Source: Bacteroidales bacterium
GTDB taxonomy: Bacteria; Bacteroidota; Bacteroidia; Bacteroidales; P3
Length of the DNA stretch: 24,212 bases
Assembly: GCA_016296345.1 (NCBI GenBank)
Contig: JAEDJL010000033.1
Coordinates: forward strand, 1-24,212
Direction: 5' to 3'
The position numbers and the translations under genes are program-made. The number at the start of each line of letters is the position of its first letter. Position 1 is the first letter of the stretch. A model generated the notes under the pieces. The model searched no databases, was not told the origin of the DNA, and was given only the letters and a program-made list of their open reading frames with translations. Positions 21,506 through 24,212 of this stretch are shown here, piece after piece.

Positions 21506-23188
21506 TTAACTAACTATCAATTTCTTATACTTCATCCGCTTCGGAGTTGTATCTCCTAAACGTTTTTTCTTGTTCTCTTCGTATTCGGAATAAGAGCCTT
21601 CAAAGAAATAAACTTGTGAATCGCCCTCAAATGCCAGTATATGGGTGGCAATTCTGTCCAAAAACCAGCGATCGTGAGATATTACCACGGCACAGCCTGC
21701 AAAATTCTCCAATCCTTCTTCCAATGCCCGCAGTGTGTTTACATCAATGTCGTTTGTAGGCTCGTCCAACAGCAATACATTTGCTTCACTCTTCAATGTC
21801 ATTGCAAGATGCATACGATTTCTCTCTCCTCCCGAAAGGATTTCAGTTTTTTTGTTCTGGTCAGTACCCGAAAAGTTAAATCTGGAAACGTAAGCTCTCG
21901 AATTGACCAACCTGCCTCCCAAAGATATTTGCTCATTTCCTCCCGAAATTGTTTCCCAAACGGTCTTTTGAGGGTCTATCTCGCTATGTTGTTGGTCTAT
22001 ATAGCCGATTTTGACAGTCGGTCCGACTTCAAATGTTCCGCTGTCGGGCTTTTCCAATCCCATTATCATACGGAAGAGAGTTGTCTTGCCGGCTCCGTTT
22101 GCTCCAATGACGCCCACAATTCCTGCAACGGGGAGTGAGAAAGTCAAGTTCTCAAACAAAATTTTCTCTCCGTAGGCTTTCGTTATTCCCTTGGCGTCCA
22201 ACACTCTGTCTCCGAGCCTTGGTCCGTTTGGAATGAAGATTTCCAACTTTTCTTCTTTCTCTCTTACGTCCTCATTCATCATTCGTTCGTACGAAGACAG
22301 ACGTGCTTTTCCTTTTGCCTGCCTTGCTTTCGGGGTCATCTTGACCCACTCCAACTCTCTTTGAAGTGTCTTTTTGCGTTTGCTCTCTTGCTTTTCTTCC
22401 ATTGCAAGACGACGAGTTTTCTGTTCGAGCCACGATGAGTAATTGCCCTCCCAAGGTATTCCCTCGCCACGGTCAAGTTCCAAAATCCAGCCTGCAACAT
22501 GGTCAAGGAAGTAACGGTCGTGAGTAACCGCAATCACAGTACCTTTATATTGTTGAAGGTGCTGCTCCAACCAGTCAATACTCTCGGCATCTAAGTGATT
22601 GGTAGGCTCGTCAAGCAACAAGATGTCCGGTTCTTGCAAAAGAATACGACAAAGTGCCACTCTGCGACGCTCACCTCCCGAAAGGTTCTTAATCAAAGCA
22701 TCATCGGGCGGACAATTCAGAGCATCCATTGCTCTTTCCAACTTGTTATCGAGATTCCAAGCGTCATGTTGTTCCATGAGTTCGGTCAATTCACCCTGAC
22801 GTTCAATCAATGCAGCCATTTGTTCATCGTCCATAGGTTCACAAAACTGCATATTGACCTTTTCATATTCGGCAATCAGGTCGGCAACTTCCTTTACACC
22901 TTCCATAACAACCTCTTTCACCGTCTTGTTATCGTCCAACTGAGGCTCCTGTTCAAGATAGCCCACAGAGTATCCGGGAGAAAAATGCACCTCTCCCTGA
23001 TGTGATTTATCAACTCCTGCAATAATTTTCAAGAGAGTTGATTTTCCCGAACCATTCAAGCCGATTATACCAATCTTTGCCCCATAATAGAAGGACAGAT
23101 ATATGTCTTTGAGGATTTGTCTTGAAGGAGGAATGAGTTTTCCCACCCCTACCATCGAAAATATTATCTTTTTATCTTCTGCTGCCAT
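21506..23188 (-). CDS. ettA: ABC-F translational throttle ATPase EttA
   Basis: A 560-residue cytosolic ABC-F protein that binds the ribosomal E site and gates early elongation according to energy state. It has two ABC domains with no membrane part. First: Walker A GLNGSGKST, signature LSGGE, Walker B ILLLDEPTNHLD. Second: GANGAGKTT, LSGGERN, VLLLDEPTNDID. The linker (P-site tether) between the domains contains the basic segment KTLQRELEWVKMTPKARQAKGKARL, diagnostic of EttA. The C-terminus RLGDTTPKRMKYKKL is also characteristic. Length matches E. coli EttA (555). Followed closely by the hydrogenase cluster, preceded by recJ (35-base gap). Confidence 0.95.
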   Translation of the reverse strand: MAAEDKKIIFSMVGVGKLIPPSRQILKDIYLSFYYGAKIGIIGLNGSGKSTLLKIIAGVDKSHQGEVHFSPGYSVGYLEQEPQLDDNKTVKEVVMEGVKEVADLIAEYEKVNMQFCEPMDDEQMAALIERQGELTELMEQHDAWNLDNKLERAMDALNCPPDDALIKNLSGGERRRVALCRILLQEPDILLLDEPTNHLDAESIDWLEQHLQQYKGTVIAVTHDRYFLDHVAGWILELDRGEGIPWEGNYSSWLEQKTRRLAMEEKQESKRKKTLQRELEWVKMTPKARQAKGKARLSSYERMMNEDVREKEEKLEIFIPNGPRLGDRVLDAKGITKAYGEKILFENLTFSLPVAGIVGVIGANGAGKTTLFRMIMGLEKPDSGTFEVGPTVKIGYIDQQHSEIDPQKTVWETISGGNEQISLGGRLVNSRAYVSRFNFSGTDQNKKTEILSGGERNRMHLAMTLKSEANVLLLDEPTNDIDVNTLRALEEGLENFAGCAVVISHDRWFLDRIATHILAFEGDSQVYFFEGSYSEYEENKKKRLGDTTPKRMKYKKLIVS

Positions 23189-23223
23189 TATTTTTCAATT
23201 TTTTTGTTTGTGTGTTTAGTTTG

Positions 23224-24212
23224 TCAAAAATGCAAGTCTTTCAAATTGAGTTGCAAATAAGTCTGACCATTAAACGTATTCTCGTCAATCTGATAGCAAA
23301 TATCGAAAGTCTCTCCGTTTCTTATCTTGTCAAAATGCTCACCCATTCCGAAGCCTATACATTTGTATGGATAGGAAGGAACTTCTCGCGAAACGACAGA
23401 CAACTTCAAATGGTTAGAACCTACAATCCTTATCTCTTCTGTACCTATGAGATGAGTAGAAGAGAATATCGGAACATTGTTTTCCGGTCCGAAAGGAGCA
23501 AATTGTCTCAAAATTCTGAACAATCGCTGAGTTATGTCTCTCAAATTGATTTCCAAATCTATGTCAATCTCGGGAATGGTTTGACTTTCCATGATATTTT
23601 CGCTCACCTTCTGCTCAAATAATTCTGTAAACTCTTGCAAATTCTCCGGTTTGAGGCTCAATCCTGCCGCAAACTTATGACCCCCGAAGTGCGTAAGCAA
23701 ATGAGAGCAACTCTCTATCACAGAATAGATGTCAAAATCCTTGACACTGCGAGCCGAACCGGTGATAAGATTATCATCATCGTTAAAAGAAAAGACTATA
23801 GTGGGCTTATAATACCTTTCCACCAACCTTGAAGCGACTATACCTATCACACCCTTGTGCCAGTTGTCGTTTACCACAACTATTGCTTTCTTTTCTTTGA
23901 GCGAAGTGTCTCTTTCGAGAGTTTCAAATGCCTCCTTGGTTGTCTTTTTGTCTTTTTCCTTTCGGTCTCTGTTGTGTCTTTCAATTTGTTCTGCCGCTTC
24001 CTTTGCCTCTGTCAGGTTCTTGGCTTTGAGAAGCTTCACCGAAAGCCTGCCGCTCTCCATTCTGCCGGCTGCATTTATTCTCGGACCAATCAGAAATACC
24101 AAATCAGAAAGCGTCAATTCCCTGTTGAAATAAAGTTTGCCGTTATTGTTCTCGTGTTTTACGTTACTCGAAGCCAAAATAGCCTCCAAGCCAATTCGCG
24201 GACAACGATTTA
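23224..24212 (-). CDS. recJ: Single-stranded-DNA exonuclease RecJ (partial, 5' end beyond window)
   Basis: C-terminal part (329 codons) of the 5'-3' ssDNA exonuclease used in recombination and mismatch repair. Seen: GPRINAAGRM, WHKGVIGIVASRLVERYYKP, GSARSV, and HFGGHKFAAGL with the DHHA1-type GGH motif, then the C-terminal OB-fold region ending QLNLKDLHF. The frame is open through the right edge: codons upstream of the TTG at 24189 read ...NRCPRIG, which fits RecJ, so the true start is outside. The N-terminal DHH catalytic motifs are not visible. Downstream gene is ettA. Confidence 0.95.
   Translation of the reverse strand, partial: NRCPRIGLEAILASSNVKHENNNGKLYFNRELTLSDLVFLIGPRINAAGRMESGRLSVKLLKAKNLTEAKEAAEQIERHNRDRKEKDKKTTKEAFETLERDTSLKEKKAIVVVNDNWHKGVIGIVASRLVERYYKPTIVFSFNDDDNLITGSARSVKDFDIYSVIESCSHLLTHFGGHKFAAGLSLKPENLQEFTELFEQKVSENIMESQTIPEIDIDLEINLRDITQRLFRILRQFAPFGPENNVPIFSSTHLIGTEEIRIVGSNHLKLSVVSREVPSYPYKCIGFGMGEHFDKIRNGETFDICYQIDENTFNGQTYLQLNLKDLHF

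Overview
The window comes from an anaerobic member of the Bacteroidetes (most likely Bacteroidales). Upstream regions carry the phylum's -7 box (TAnnTTTG), twice with a TTG/TTTG -33 element exactly 19 bases upstream. Shine-Dalgarno signals are mostly absent, lipoprotein and outer-membrane genes have Bacteroidetes character, and the metabolism ([FeFe] hydrogenases, ETF/acyl-CoA dehydrogenase, short-chain fatty acid permease) is fermentative. I saw no rRNA, tRNA, insertion sequence, phage gene or CRISPR array. No gene-free stretch exceeds 300 bases; the three longest gaps (4957-5198, 7090-7338, 13296-13578) hold promoters and a distinctive short repeat.

Layout. (1) 54-2781, plus strand: DedA membrane protein, aroE and an M50-like membrane protease, tightly packed, then guaD. 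(2) 2802-7089, minus strand: a lipoprotein-EEP phosphatase-nth operon with 4-base stop/start overlaps; an AtoE-type fatty acid permease; a small outer-membrane beta-barrel protein with its own promoter and terminator. (3) 7339-9509, plus strand: a BamE-like membrane protein, rlmI and a DUF454 membrane protein. (4) 9608-13295, minus strand: etfB-etfA-acyl-CoA dehydrogenase. (5) 13579-16331, minus strand: an ArsR-controlled module of ArsF-like CxxC lipoprotein, CcdA/ArsG-like membrane protein, small CxxC thioredoxin and ArsP-like permease. (6) 16458-21483, minus strand: a five-gene hydrogenase cluster. (7) 21506-24212, minus strand: ettA and the 3' part of recJ, which runs off the window.

The most interesting block is the hydrogenase cluster. 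It pairs a PAS-containing, sensory-type (group C-like) [FeFe] hydrogenase with a SpoIIE-type phosphatase that has an unexplained C-terminal domain, two small thioredoxin-fold [2Fe-2S] proteins, and a group B-type [FeFe] hydrogenase. This order suggests H2 or redox sensing (PAS hydrogenase) coupled to dephosphorylation of an unknown partner and to a hydrogenase. It ends in a strong terminator whose T-tract merges with the -33 box of the following arsR promoter.

The second notable item is an intergenic repeat: a 13-bp near-palindrome, AAAACG(G/C)CGTTTT, repeated at exactly 21-bp steps in clusters at 5125-5200, 7191-7266 and 13494-13569, with a lone copy at 2264-2276. Inverted neighbouring copies form long perfect hairpins. 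Because 21 bp is seven codons, the arrays create artificial open frames encoding KRRF-type heptads.
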